Shown: positions 19,014-29,287, counted from the stretch's first letter. The stretch: DNA of 64,000 nucleotides from Bin5 sp965116395 (GCA_965116395.1 OZ220684.1:1550001-1614000); one strand, 5' to 3'. Numbers and translations: made by a program. Notes: generated by a model not told the origin, from the letters alone.

Positions 19014-21365
19014 ATGACGACGAAGAGTCTCGCCCCCATCTTTCTACTCTTGTTGCTGGTGGCTCTGACGCCAGGAAGCGCAGTTGCCCAGCAAGGCTCG
19101 ACCGCGGACAGTGCGGCCGGCAGCTGTGATGCTGCCAACCCAATTACGCCGGGTGTTACTGTAACCGGCGACCTCTCCGATGCGCTGGCCGCCCATGCGG
19201 ATATTGTTGAAGTCAGCACATCGATTTCAGGGGGGAAGATACTGACTGCCGTCTTCCACCTGAGAGACCTTCCCGAGACCCTGACTTTCAACAGACCGGG
19301 CGCGGCGCCTGGCTCGATCGAGTACAGTTGGGAGGTGTGGGTGGACGTGGACGCCGACCCGGGAACCGGTTTTATGGGAGGTTTTGAATACCTCCTGTCG
19401 GCCTATCATACTGTGTCCGAGGAAGACAGTGGGGCCGAGTTGAAGGCAAGCACCTGGGCGCTGGGCATTGACGGACCGAAACCCGTTCTGAATGCCAAAG
19501 TCGAACTGTCTGACGAAGCGGACACGATCACGGTTACGGGGGGCGTACCAAGGCTCAAACCTGAAGTGAGGCTTGCATTCAAGAGCACTGATGCGCTGGG
19601 TGGTTCCGATCAGGTGGGATGCTTTCCTGCTTTTGGCGAGCGTGTGACACTCGGCGGCTGCGAATCCGGCCCGAGTGCAGTCATGCCCGGCCAAACCGCG
19701 ATTGACGAAATCTCGAATTCGCTGCCGCCGCACATCGACGTAACTGAAGTCGATACCTATTTGCGCGATGGTATTCTGACGGTCGTATTCCATCTGCGGG
19801 ACCTGCCGGACAGGCTCACTTTCAATCGAACCGGCGTGGCGGAAGGGCAGATGGAGTATATATGGCAGGTATCGGTCGACGTGGACGGTGACGAAGAGAC
19901 CGGCATTGAGGGGGCCGACTTTGCGCTTTCGGCCTTCCACTTCGCGCCCTCATCCGAAGTTGGGACCAATAGCACACAGTCGATCGAGAATGCGACGGAA
20001 GGCGCGGGCTGGGTACTGTCAACAGATGGCGACGTCAGAGGTCTGTTTTTGGGCAGCGCCACTCTGGAGGCGTCTGCCGAAGCCAACACAGTTACTCTCA
20101 GCGGGGCCGTTCATGGAATCACGCCAGAATCGCGACTTACATTCGGGGTCTACGACTATTTGTATGGGTCCGATACAGTTGGATGTCTCGCGTCGGCTTT
20201 CTGGGAGGATGCGACCCCTAAGTGCAGTTCCGTTGAACCCTTTAACCCGGGTGATTCCGCGACCGACGACACTTTGGATGTGCTGGAACGGAGTCTTGCC
20301 GATTCCGACGAGTCTGTAGAGGCCGACAACGCCCACATTGACATCACCAGTATCAACACATCATTGTCGGGCGAGAAGCTGACAGTGGTATTCCATCTGC
20401 GAGATCTTCCCGAGACCCTGACTCTCAACAGAACAGGTACCCAAAAAAGCTTCATGGAGTACAGGTGGGAGGTGATTATCGATGTTGACAATGACCGGAA
20501 TACCGGCTTTGGCGGAGGCTACGAATATCTGCTGTCGGCATTTCATGTTGCTTTCCTGTCAGAAAGCAGGGAAAACCATGTAGCCCCAGTCTCAAACGGA
20601 CTTGCGTCCGGCGTTTGGAGAATTGGCCCCAGAAGTTTTTCTACTTTCGGGGAATCATCAAGCTATGTTGCCTCGGCCGAAGCTGACACGATTACCCTGT
20701 TCGGAACCATACCTGGAATCACTGCGAAATCGCGACTCGTCTTCGTTACATCCGACGACCTGAGAGGCCAAGACGAACTGGAATGTCACCCTCCCATGAA
20801 TTTGACACTGTTTCCTGGCCCTTGCGGCGCGGACGAGGCCATGATCAAGCCGCTCCAGACCATAGCCGACGAAGTAGCTGACGAACTGCCGGGCCATGCT
20901 GACATTATCGGCGTAAGTACGGCTCTGTCCGGTGAAACACTTGCTGTCATCTTCCAGTTGCGGGACGTGCCGGAAGAGCTCGTGTTCGACAGAGAAGGTG
21001 TAGGCGAAAGAGTGTACGAGTATGGTTGGAAAGTGTCGATTGACGTAGACCCCGGTAAGGAGAGCGGCAAATTGGGGTTGGACTACGAGATGTCCGCCAG
21101 ACATACTGTCCTTCCAGAAAACAGAGACAGCAGTACCAGTGCGGCCATTGGTAGCAAAGTGGAAGTCAACACTTGGAGAAGAATTGAAGACAGTTTCAGA
21201 AGGATGGGGGAAGCGACCATAGTCGTTTCTCCCTATGCAGATACAATCACGCTGATTGGGGACATCCCCGGCATAACGCCCGACTCGAGGCTCATTTTCG
21301 ATGTATATGACTCAGTGAACGGAAGCGAGTATGTCGGATGCCAAGAGTTGCCTTCGTCGGAATGA
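19014..21365 (+). CDS. Secreted protein of four Cys-bracketed HLRDLP modules (copy 2)
   Basis: A 783-residue paralog of the gene at 16345, preceded by AGGAGATCTGTCA and the ATG. The signal peptide and the first half of module 1 are almost identical to copy 1. Divergence increases in modules 3 and 4. A short deletion in module 1, after SEEDSG, removes about seven residues relative to copy 1. All eight module-boundary cysteines, the HLRDLPE/HLRDLPD/LRDVPEE motifs and the acidic IDVDxDxxTG loops are kept, so the protein is probably under selection. Function is unknown; a secreted binding or matrix protein is the simplest guess. Downstream, GGTCTC and GAGACC near 21407-21430 could form a weak hairpin. 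Confidence 0.8.
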   Translation: MTTKSLAPIFLLLLLVALTPGSAVAQQGSTADSAAGSCDAANPITPGVTVTGDLSDALAAHADIVEVSTSISGGKILTAVFHLRDLPETLTFNRPGAAPGSIEYSWEVWVDVDADPGTGFMGGFEYLLSAYHTVSEEDSGAELKASTWALGIDGPKPVLNAKVELSDEADTITVTGGVPRLKPEVRLAFKSTDALGGSDQVGCFPAFGERVTLGGCESGPSAVMPGQTAIDEISNSLPPHIDVTEVDTYLRDGILTVVFHLRDLPDRLTFNRTGVAEGQMEYIWQVSVDVDGDEETGIEGADFALSAFHFAPSSEVGTNSTQSIENATEGAGWVLSTDGDVRGLFLGSATLEASAEANTVTLSGAVHGITPESRLTFGVYDYLYGSDTVGCLASAFWEDATPKCSSVEPFNPGDSATDDTLDVLERSLADSDESVEADNAHIDITSINTSLSGEKLTVVFHLRDLPETLTLNRTGTQKSFMEYRWEVIIDVDNDRNTGFGGGYEYLLSAFHVAFLSESRENHVAPVSNGLASGVWRIGPRSFSTFGESSSYVASAEADTITLFGTIPGITAKSRLVFVTSDDLRGQDELECHPPMNLTLFPGPCGADEAMIKPLQTIADEVADELPGHADIIGVSTALSGETLAVIFQLRDVPEELVFDREGVGERVYEYGWKVSIDVDPGKESGKLGLDYEMSARHTVLPENRDSSTSAAIGSKVEVNTWRRIEDSFRRMGEATIVVSPYADTITLIGDIPGITPDSRLIFDVYDSVNGSEYVGCQELPSSE

Positions 21366-21527
21366 CAGCGGCTGAGCGTTTTAGATGCCTGGAAAAGCGT
21401 TTTGGTCTCTTCGACAAAAGCGAGACCGTCGCGACGCTTGAGCGGCCCCTTATGTGACCTGGCTGTTCTACTCAGTTCCTACGGGTAGGGTCACAGTGTC
21501 CCAGGGCCAGAGAGCTACCATCCCGGC

Positions 21528-24500
21528 TCAAGCTGGCTCTCGGGCTGTGGCGGCTGTGAGGAAGTCGAGTGCCGCTTTTTCGGCTTCTTCCTGCGCGCGC
21601 GGGAGGTCGTCAATGGTGATGACGCGACTGGGTTGGAGGAAAAGGAAGGATACCTCCTTCACGTTGACACCGGCGGCCTTGTTCAGAGCGAGCGCGTACA
21701 CCCCACCCTGCAGACGGTACCGTCCCATTGCCCGTTCGATCGCGTCTTCGGAACGGACGGTATCGGTCTTGTAATCTACGATCACGAAGCCGTCCTCCTC
21801 CTCGAATAACAGGTCGATGAACCCTTCAACGATGCCGTCGCCGACGGGGCCGGCCACTGGCGTCTCGCGCCACCAGCGCGCCGATGCCAGCGCGCGCTGC
21901 ACGATGGAGCTGTCTAACGCGCCGCGCACGAGACGCGCAATTGCATCCGCTTGCGCGGGCACGCCTTCGGCCGCGGCTTGCGCTTGCGCGATGTCGTTGA
22001 GGTCGCTGCCCGTGCTCAGATCGACCACCTGCAGCACGGCGTGAACGGCGCGGCCGATGTTGGTGCCGGCGCGGCCGCGGCGCCAGGGTTCGTCGGGGAC
22101 ATCCTGTTCCTCTTTCGCTTCCTGGGCGAGACGGGTTGCGGCCGCGGAGATTGGGCGACTGCGGACCGCGAAGAGCTCGTTCCTCTGTTGTTGCCAGTGC
22201 TGGCGCGTTTCGGGGGTGTCATCGTCGGCAGCCGCCTCTTCGCCGGCGGAAACCGGGGCGCGCGGTGCAGCGGCGGGCGGTGGATCGAATCGCTGCCAGA
22301 GATGGTCGGCACCCTGCATATACTCTTCGATGCGGGCGGCGGCTGATTTACTGCCGCTCTTGTTGCGGTAGAGGCTGACGATGAGGTGATCGCGCGCGCG
22401 GGTGGCGGCAACGTAGACCAGCCGCACGCGCTCCTCTTCCCCGCGCGCCTTTTCGAAGTCTGCCAACTCCTCGTATCCGGCCGTCTGCAGGGAGGCTTTG
22501 ACCTCGATGCGGCCGCTCTTGCGATCGAACAGCACAGAATCGAGATTGGGGCTTCTTGCCGCGTTCAGCCCGGCAAGGAGAACGATGGGGAATTCCAGCC
22601 CCTTGGCGGCGTGGACGGTCATCACGCTGACCGCTCCGGCATCGGATTCGCGGACGACCGTTTCGCGCGCTCTTGCCTGTTCTTCGCGCTGGCGGTGCGC
22701 CCAGGCGAGAAATGCGCGCAGGGAGGCCTCGCCTGTGGCGGCGAAGGCGCGGGCGCGGTCGATGAGAAAGCCGTAACGCGTCCAGCGGCCGCGCCACTGC
22801 CATTCATCCAGGGCCAGTTCCCGGAGCCGCCGCGCACGTACGAACTGCTCGATGAGGGCGGCCGGGGCGATCCATTTGCGGCGTTCGTGAAATTCTGTCA
22901 GGACCGCCAGCGCGTCGGCGACGCATCCCGGCGGGGGGTTGTCTGCTGCAAGGTAGTCGAACTGGCCGCCCTTGTCGACGAAAGTGAGCAGGTCGGCGTC
23001 GGAGCAGGCGAAGGCGGGCGAGCGCAGCGCGGCCACGACTGAGACCGGGTCGGTCGGGTCGTCGATGGCGGCGAGACAGTTGAGCAGGTCGCGCGCCTCC
23101 TGCGTGTTGTAGATGAGGGAGGCGCTTTCGAGCCGGTAGGGTATGCCAGCGTCTTCGAACGCGATCTCAAGTGCATCGAAGCCTGTGCGGCGCGGCATCA
23201 GGACGCAGATGTCTTCATAGGCGGCGGGTCGGAGCGCGCCGTCTTCCTCCTCCGAACGCACCTGCCAGCCCTCTTTGATCGCCGTGCGGACGGCATTGGC
23301 GATAGCGTCGGCTTCGCGGCGGCGCACGACTCCCATATTGCCTTCGATTTCTCCGCCCATGTAGCGGACAGGAGGAGACTCGCCTTCCTGCGCGACGGCA
23401 ACGAGGGGGGCATAGTCGGCCTGGGCTTCGCCCTGCATCCACTGGCTGAAGACGTGGTTTACCCAGTCGATGACCGGCGGTTGGGAGCGGAAGTTCTGCT
23501 GAAGCAGGACGCTGGCTCCGCCGACCGCCGCTCGCATCTGTTCGACCTGTTGAATGTCGGCACGGCGGAAGCGGTAGATCGACTGTTTGGGGTCGCCGAC
23601 GATGAAGAGCTTACCGGCGGCCGGTTTCACTGCCCGCCAGTCCCGGGGGCGGTCGCCGGGGTTGATGCGACCGGGGGTCACTTCGGCCAGGAACATGGCG
23701 ATTTCGGCCTGCAGCGGGTCGGTGTCCTGCACTTCATCGATGAGCAGGTGGGTGTAGCGGTCGCGAAAGTGATCGCGTGCGGAGAGATTGTCCCGGAGCA
23801 GATCGCGGGCGAGGACGAGCATGTCGAGGAACTCGACTTGGCCGGCGGATTTGCGGGCGGCGGCGTAGTCGAGCGTAAAGCGCTGCAGGAGTTCGAGCAC
23901 GGGGGGTAGCTCCGACGCCTGCTCGCTATCAGCGTCCTGTGAGCGAGGCGCAGCAAAGGAGGCGCGGGCGAGCAGGTCGTGGTTTCTGTGGAAGCTGTCG
24001 GCGATCGTGCGCAGGTGGCCGAGGGTCAGGCCTGCGTTCAGGGCAGGGCCGAGCGCCTGCTGCGCCTGGGGATCGTCAAGGGTGGTATCGAGCCACTCTT
24101 CCCAGCGGTTTTCAAATGCGATCTCGGCCTCGATTTCATCGCGGATGGTGAACCCCGGGGGCAGACCGGCGGCGAGGGGACGCTCGCCCAGGAGGCTGCC
24201 GGCGAAGCTGTGCAGGGTCTGAATGGAGGCCTGGTCCAGCTCTTGCAGGGCCTGCTTGCACAGTTCCCGCTGGGTCTGGGGCAGGTCTTGGTTATCAGCG
24301 GCCACTTCGAGGCTCTCAGCGATGCGGGTGCGCAGTTCGGCAGCGGCCGACTCGGTGAATGTAATCGCGGCGATGCCTCCCAACTGCGCCCGTCCGGTCT
24401 TGATGAGGGCGATGACGCGGTCGACGAGACTGCGTGTTTTGCCGGTGCCGGCGCCGGCCACGACGACCATGTTTTCGTCGAGGCGTTCGAGGATTGCGTC

Positions 24501-24530
24501 GCGTGCCGGCTGGTCGGAGAGGGTGCTCAT
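21528..24530 (-). CDS. addA: AddA-type UvrD helicase / PD-(D/E)XK nuclease
   Basis: 1000 residues. Superfamily 1A helicase motifs are clear: Walker A VAGAGTGKT at 24-32, motif Ia AAITFTESAAAELRTRI, Walker B LLIDEVQDTDP near 262, and motif III GDPKQSIYRFRRAD. MTVHAAKGLEFPIV is in the second half. A RecB-family nuclease domain closes the protein with GFIDLLFEEEDGFVIVDYKTD near 905-920. It would resect DNA ends for recombination together with AddB. It is shorter than the classic AddA of about 1200 residues. Its ATG overlaps the stop of addB by four bases (ATGA), indicating translational coupling. Confidence 0.92.
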   Translation of the reverse strand: MSTLSDQPARDAILERLDENMVVVAGAGTGKTRSLVDRVIALIKTGRAQLGGIAAITFTESAAAELRTRIAESLEVAADNQDLPQTQRELCKQALQELDQASIQTLHSFAGSLLGERPLAAGLPPGFTIRDEIEAEIAFENRWEEWLDTTLDDPQAQQALGPALNAGLTLGHLRTIADSFHRNHDLLARASFAAPRSQDADSEQASELPPVLELLQRFTLDYAAARKSAGQVEFLDMLVLARDLLRDNLSARDHFRDRYTHLLIDEVQDTDPLQAEIAMFLAEVTPGRINPGDRPRDWRAVKPAAGKLFIVGDPKQSIYRFRRADIQQVEQMRAAVGGASVLLQQNFRSQPPVIDWVNHVFSQWMQGEAQADYAPLVAVAQEGESPPVRYMGGEIEGNMGVVRRREADAIANAVRTAIKEGWQVRSEEEDGALRPAAYEDICVLMPRRTGFDALEIAFEDAGIPYRLESASLIYNTQEARDLLNCLAAIDDPTDPVSVVAALRSPAFACSDADLLTFVDKGGQFDYLAADNPPPGCVADALAVLTEFHERRKWIAPAALIEQFVRARRLRELALDEWQWRGRWTRYGFLIDRARAFAATGEASLRAFLAWAHRQREEQARARETVVRESDAGAVSVMTVHAAKGLEFPIVLLAGLNAARSPNLDSVLFDRKSGRIEVKASLQTAGYEELADFEKARGEEERVRLVYVAATRARDHLIVSLYRNKSGSKSAAARIEEYMQGADHLWQRFDPPPAAAPRAPVSAGEEAAADDDTPETRQHWQQQRNELFAVRSRPISAAATRLAQEAKEEQDVPDEPWRRGRAGTNIGRAVHAVLQVVDLSTGSDLNDIAQAQAAAEGVPAQADAIARLVRGALDSSIVQRALASARWWRETPVAGPVGDGIVEGFIDLLFEEEDGFVIVDYKTDTVRSEDAIERAMGRYRLQGGVYALALNKAAGVNVKEVSFLFLQPSRVITIDDLPRAQEEAEKAALDFLTAATAREPA

Positions 24531-27500
24531 CGGCTTGCCTCCTCTTCGGCCATCGCTACGTAGGCGGACAGGCGTGGATCGTTACTTTTGCGCTGCCAGT
24601 GCCGCTCGCGGCGGGTGGGGCAGAGGTTCTTGAATTCGCAAAAGCGGCAGTTGCCGCCGTCCTTGCCCGGATTGGCTGGGAAGAGGCCGGCGCCGATGCC
24701 GTCGGTAATTGTGCCGACGACGGGGGCGAAAGCGTCAAGGATCTCGTCGAGAGGCGGCGGTTTGGGGGGGCGGGTCTTGAAGTTGCCCTTTTCGGTCACG
24801 AACCAGTAGGCGACCTCTATGTCGACTTCGTCACCCAGCAGCTGACGGGCGGCAAGACCGTACACGGGGAGCTGGAGGAGTTTGCCGCGCTGGACGGGGT
24901 CTTTGTTCATGTTTGCGTAACTGCCCGTCCCTCCGGTCTTGTAGTCGAGAACGAGGGCGGTGTCGCCGGACGGTGAGAGGTCGATGCGGTCGATAAAGCC
25001 CCGAAAGCGGAGCGTGCCGGTCTTGGCGCTCGACCACTTGACGGAGTCGAGCGGCGTCTGATTTTCGTTCCTGGAGAATCCGAAAGCGTTCTCGACGGTG
25101 TGGGGAGATACGCCATGCCTTTTGCGAAGTTTGGCGTCTTCCCTGAGAAATCTTTCCAGGTCGCTGCGCATTTCGCCTTTGGCCAGCGCCCAGAGGAGCG
25201 GTTTGCCGGTGACGCCGCGCTGCTCGGCCTTCTGAAACTCCTCTTCGGCTATCTTGAAGAGTTGGCGGCGGTGGTCGTCGGTCCAGGGTTGGTCGGGCGG
25301 CGGGACGGTGCCTTGCTCCTGCGCTTCTTTGATGAAGCGTTCCAGGATCGCGTGCAGCAGCGAGCCCCGCTCCAGGGCCGAAATGGTGGCCAGATCCTCC
25401 GGTTGCTCGGGCGCGGCGATGCCGAGCACATTGGAGAGGAAGTAGCGGAAGGGGCAGGTTGCCCAGGTTTGCAGCCGCGTTGGCGAGAAGAATTCACGGT
25501 TGGAAAGGCCGATGCGCCCGGTAGGGGAGATTGCCGACGTGAGGTCTCCGTCCCAGTGGGTCAACGGCGCTGCGTTTCTGGCCCGCTGCATTTGCAGGGC
25601 GCGGGACAGGACGGCTACAGACTGGGCGAGATGATGGGCGCCGATTGGGTTGCCGAGCTGCCGCCACTGGGACAGCCGGTGGAGGTCGTAGTCGTGAAGG
25701 TCGGCGGGCTGCGATGCTGAGACGGAGTCGATGCCATGTTGGGCCGATACCACTTCTTCAAACCAGGGCTGTTCTCGCAGGGAGGCGAGGTCACGCGAAC
25801 TGGAGAGCATCGTGGGATGGACGGGCGCGCCGTACAGGCGGGAAGCCTGTTCGAGAAACCAGCGGGAGGGGTGTTGCTCGCGCTGGGCGATGTTGTTGCC
25901 GCGGGCGAAGGTGAGCACGCGGGTGTGTCCGGCGGCGATGGCGGCGAGGTAGTCGTAGCGTTCGGCGGCGGTGGAGGGGGGCGGCAGCCCGGCTTGTTCG
26001 CGTTCCCGCTGCGGCAGCAAGGGGTCGTCGGGGCGGCGGGCGGGTACCCGGCCTTCGACCATGCCCACGAGGTACACGCTGTCGAAGCGCAGTCCGGCGG
26101 CAAGCCGGACGGGGCCGACGAAAAGGCCTTCGCCCAGCGCGCCCGCTCTTGCGGCGGGTCGGCTGAGGGCCTGGTCGAGCGCAGCCCGAAAGGCGCCCAG
26201 GTCGGCATCGTCCTCCATTTCGTCGAGAATCGCCAGCTCCTGCAGAGCGGTCAATAGGGTGTCACGGTTAACTTGCTCGGCAGGTGGGAGCGAACTTTCG
26301 TCAAGGTATTGGTCCAGGAGATCTTCGGCCCACTCGGCGAACACCCCCCAATGTTGGCCGTCATCCAAGCGCGTGAGGGATTCATGCAGCCTGAGCACAA
26401 AGTCCCGCAAAGCCCGTGCTTCTGCGGCGGACTGCGCCAAGTTTGTTTGCTCGCCCTCGGACAGCTCCTCGCTGTGGCTTGCGGCCGCGCGCTGCTGGCT
26501 GGCGGCATAGTGCCTCAGGCGGTCGAGCCACTGTTCGATTCCAGCGACGACGCCTGCTTCGCGGGAGATAGCGTCCCAGCGCGAGGGGCTGAACCCGGCC
26601 GATTGGGTCTTGACCGGACAGGAGGTGAGCCAGCGCATGACGTCTTCTCTGGGCAGGTCGCTGCCGGCGAGATCGACGAGGCCTTTGAGGGTGCGCCCGA
26701 CCGGGGTCGCGGCAAGCAGTCCGGTTGAGGGGCCGGCGATGGGGATGTGGGCCTCGGACAGTTGCTCTGCGATGAGCGCGGCATAGGGTTCGCGCTGCCA
26801 GTAGAAGATCGCCATGCGATGGAAGGGCGTGCCGGCGTGCGCGGCGGCGGCTATCGACCTGACGACGCTGCGCACTTCTTCGCCGGTGTCGGGGGCGACG
26901 AGCAGGCGGTCAGGACGCGGGGGCGGCGGCGAGGAGGCAGGCAGGGCAGCGGCGTTGGGCAGGATTGCGTCGGCCTCGGCATCGCCGGTGGCAGCCAGGA
27001 TCGTCGCGCAGTTCCATTTGTCGCTCAGGGCGTCGAACAGGCGTTGCTCGGCGGGCGTTGGGGTGCGCGGCAGGTAGGCGATGATGGGGCCGAGCGCGGT
27101 GAGGGCGGTGGCGGCGCGACCGGAACGTACAGCGGCGGCGGCGGCTTCGGCGAGCGCTGCGCGGTCGTAGTGTGCCTCGGTGTGGTCGCAGTAGCGTGCG
27201 TATAGCCGGGCGATTTCGGCGGACATGCCCCTGCGTTTTGCGAGCGCGTCGAGGGCGGCGGGAGCGGCGCTGCGCAGGTCCTGGAAGGTGGAGCGCAGGC
27301 TGGCGTGGAAGGAGGGATGGGCGCGAAAGGGTTTGAGTTCGCCTGCGGCCTCCTTGGCGGCGCGGCGGACGGCGGCGAATTCGATGGCGGGCTTGAGCGG
27401 GCGCTGGCCGGCGGCGGCCAGGCTGGTTGCCCCGAGCAGTTCGGCGACGCGAGCGAGGGGCATGAAACGCACGTTGACAAGGCCGCGCCTGCCGATGTCG

Positions 27501-27646
27501 CGGCGGAGGTGGAGCCCTGCATATGGTGTTGGCACGACGACGGTGACGGGTGCGAAGGGGTCTTCGGCCTGATGATCGCGCAGGAGGCTTTCGAGACGTT
27601 CCTGCGCCTTTTCGATGTGTACGACATGCTGGGGGGATTGCTGCAT
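24527..27646 (-). CDS. addB: AddB-type nuclease/helicase-like subunit
   Basis: 1039 residues with GGAGAC before the ATG. The N-terminal part has the inactive helicase fold of AddB; no intact Walker A is visible. The C-terminal PD-(D/E)XK domain carries FRGFIDRIDLSPSGDTALVL followed by DYKTGG. A probable iron-sulfur cluster is formed by the Cys in WATCPFRYF (near 730) and three in CRFCEFKNLC (near 998), the AddB hallmark. The product would act as the partner of AddA in double-strand-break end processing and degradation of foreign linear DNA. The order addB-addA with a four-base overlap is the usual operon. Confidence 0.9.
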   Translation of the reverse strand: MQQSPQHVVHIEKAQERLESLLRDHQAEDPFAPVTVVVPTPYAGLHLRRDIGRRGLVNVRFMPLARVAELLGATSLAAAGQRPLKPAIEFAAVRRAAKEAAGELKPFRAHPSFHASLRSTFQDLRSAAPAALDALAKRRGMSAEIARLYARYCDHTEAHYDRAALAEAAAAAVRSGRAATALTALGPIIAYLPRTPTPAEQRLFDALSDKWNCATILAATGDAEADAILPNAAALPASSPPPPRPDRLLVAPDTGEEVRSVVRSIAAAAHAGTPFHRMAIFYWQREPYAALIAEQLSEAHIPIAGPSTGLLAATPVGRTLKGLVDLAGSDLPREDVMRWLTSCPVKTQSAGFSPSRWDAISREAGVVAGIEQWLDRLRHYAASQQRAAASHSEELSEGEQTNLAQSAAEARALRDFVLRLHESLTRLDDGQHWGVFAEWAEDLLDQYLDESSLPPAEQVNRDTLLTALQELAILDEMEDDADLGAFRAALDQALSRPAARAGALGEGLFVGPVRLAAGLRFDSVYLVGMVEGRVPARRPDDPLLPQREREQAGLPPPSTAAERYDYLAAIAAGHTRVLTFARGNNIAQREQHPSRWFLEQASRLYGAPVHPTMLSSSRDLASLREQPWFEEVVSAQHGIDSVSASQPADLHDYDLHRLSQWRQLGNPIGAHHLAQSVAVLSRALQMQRARNAAPLTHWDGDLTSAISPTGRIGLSNREFFSPTRLQTWATCPFRYFLSNVLGIAAPEQPEDLATISALERGSLLHAILERFIKEAQEQGTVPPPDQPWTDDHRRQLFKIAEEEFQKAEQRGVTGKPLLWALAKGEMRSDLERFLREDAKLRKRHGVSPHTVENAFGFSRNENQTPLDSVKWSSAKTGTLRFRGFIDRIDLSPSGDTALVLDYKTGGTGSYANMNKDPVQRGKLLQLPVYGLAARQLLGDEVDIEVAYWFVTEKGNFKTRPPKPPPLDEILDAFAPVVGTITDGIGAGLFPANPGKDGGNCRFCEFKNLCPTRRERHWQRKSNDPRLSAYVAMAEEEASR

Positions 27647-27788
27647 GTGTGATGTCTCCGTTGCGGGGCGTACGGTACGCTGTCGATCTGCTACTCAGTT
27701 GAGTATACGACAGTATCTACGGTGGCCGCATATATTTATGGAGTGGAGAGGGAGACGGGCCGCGAACATGCGGCAGGCGGTTGGCAGG

Positions 27789-28022
27789 TCAGCGCCTTTC
27801 CGCCCGAGCGGCTTCGATTTCGGCGCAGATCTCGTCAACGTCGAGGATGCCTGAGCAATGCTCGTCAAGCCGATCGATGGCGACAAACAGATTGTTGATA
27901 CGGCGCTGTCGCAACTCACGTTTCAGAAGAGCGGCCAGTGATTCCGAGGTGAGCAGGCCGGCTTGATCGGCTTCCTCAGCCAAGGCACGCGGCAATGATA
28001 GAGTCAGCGTAACAGTTTTCAT
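27789..28022 (-). CDS. Small ribbon-helix-helix-like protein, orphan antitoxin candidate
   Basis: A start at 28022 with GGAGAAAAGGTC upstream gives 77 residues. The N-terminal MKTVTLTLSLPRALAEEA is a beta strand plus helix typical of ribbon-helix-helix DNA-binding antitoxins, followed by a helix-rich acidic C-terminus. Such proteins usually repress their own operon and neutralise a PIN or RelE toxin. No toxin reading frame follows in the 140 bases before addB, so it is either an orphan or acts on a toxin elsewhere. Confidence 0.6.
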   Translation of the reverse strand: MKTVTLTLSLPRALAEEADQAGLLTSESLAALLKRELRQRRINNLFVAIDRLDEHCSGILDVDEICAEIEAARAERR

Positions 28023-28343
28023 GACCTTTTCTCCGACATGGTAGTAACGATCTGCATTCGCGATCTCCTGTGCAGAGCATTGTAGCTCGACGAAGCAGGA
28101 GCACATAGGTAGAGAGGGGCACGGGCACATCCCAGATTCCTGGACAGCCGTTGTCTGAATCAGGATTTTCGGGATAGAAAGGATTATCAGGATGGCGGCC
28201 GTCTTGACATGGATACCTCTGATAATAGCAGGGAAGATGCGGCTGAAGTTTGTCACCGGAAAGAACTGAATGATATCGTTGGTGTAAGGCGACTTGAGAT
28301 TTCGAAGTGTAAACCGTGGGACTCAAGCCGGGAGACAGCCATT

Positions 28344-28916
28344 ATGGCAATTGACAGCAGGAGCAGCGGGGCAGACGTCAATATTGCGCTGCTGCGCGGG
28401 ATAAATGTCGGCGGTAAGAACAGACTGCCGATGAAGGAACTAGTCGCATTGTTTGTGGAGGCGGGTTTCGAAGACGTTCGGACCTACATTCAGAGTGGAA
28501 ACGTGGTCTTTCGAGCAGGTGAATCCGCGGGAGAGGAGATCTCTTCTGTCATCAGCGCGTCGATCTTAGATCGCTTCAATTACCGGATTCCCGTGATTGT
28601 CCGCACAGCGCGGGCGCTGCAGGAGATCGCGCAGGGCAATCCCTTCGTGGCGGCCGGGGCGGAGAAAGATAAATTGCACGTCATGTTTTTGGCGGAGCTG
28701 CCCGACAGCGCCAGCGTTGAAGCGTTGGACCCGGAGCGCTCGCCGGGCGACGAGTTCGCGGTGATGGGCCGTGAAATCTATCTGCACTGCCAGAATGGGG
28801 TTGCGCGCAGCAAGCTGACGAACAGCTATTTCGACTCCAGACTGTCTACGACCAGTACGTCACGAAACTGGAGGACGGTGCAGAAGCTTCTGGAGCTTGC
28901 CGCAGCCGCCAGTTAG
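28344..28916 (+). CDS. DUF1697 family protein
   Basis: The ATG at 28344 is chosen because GGGAGA lies ten bases upstream and family homology starts soon after. The product has 190 residues. ALLRGINVGGKNRLPMKELV and the following TYIQSGNVVF are the DUF1697 signature. The C-terminus SRNWRTVQKLLELA also matches. The family is cytoplasmic with no established activity. It stands alone between unrelated genes. Confidence 0.92.
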   Translation: MAIDSRSSGADVNIALLRGINVGGKNRLPMKELVALFVEAGFEDVRTYIQSGNVVFRAGESAGEEISSVISASILDRFNYRIPVIVRTARALQEIAQGNPFVAAGAEKDKLHVMFLAELPDSASVEALDPERSPGDEFAVMGREIYLHCQNGVARSKLTNSYFDSRLSTTSTSRNWRTVQKLLELAAAAS

Positions 28917-29287
28917 GGACCTGGGTCGGATTGACATGAAGTGTCCCGCCGGGGCTCTTTGGGTTCCAGCCCGGAATAACAGAGTGAGGGAATTGCTCTG
29001 AGATTGAGCATAGAGGCTGGTCACCCAAACCAAGGAGGTGGCTACTAAGCCATACACGGTCTCTGTCTTGACCGACCCTACATGCCCGCCGCCATTCAGG
29101 CTATATGATTGCGTATTCGGTTGGCAGCTGCCACGTTGCTTGATCCGCACTGCTGGGAAGAAGGCGTATCGTCGGTGAGCGATGGTTTTGGAGGGGGGCG
29201 TTGCGGGGGCGCAGCCCCTGCACAAGGGAGGGCCGAAGGCCCGACCGCCCAGAAAATACAGGGAGTGAGGAATGAGAAAAGTTGCTC
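28917..29287. other. Intergenic region with leader-like motif and B repeat
   Basis: About 370 bases. A CCATACAC...TCTTGACCG block at 29049-29082 resembles the leaders of the two HLRDLP genes. It is followed by repeat B (29184-29250). No gene is seen. Confidence 0.5.
29184..29250. repeat. Dispersed repeat B, copy 1
   Basis: GC-rich element beginning GGTTTTGGA and ending GACCGCCC. It contains two hairpins, GGGGC-GCA-GCCCC and GGGCC-GAA-GGCCC. Other copies are at 40129, 47941 and 57878. Confidence 0.85.

Larger units (their letters stand above)
16198..21365 (+). repeat. Tandem duplication of gene plus upstream region
   Basis: The segments 16198-18717 and about 18871-21365 align along almost their whole length: leader, signal peptide and all four modules. 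The coding parts are very similar throughout. This is a direct tandem duplication of a unit of about 2.5 kb, with the boundary just inside a TPR-like tail. Confidence 0.85.
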
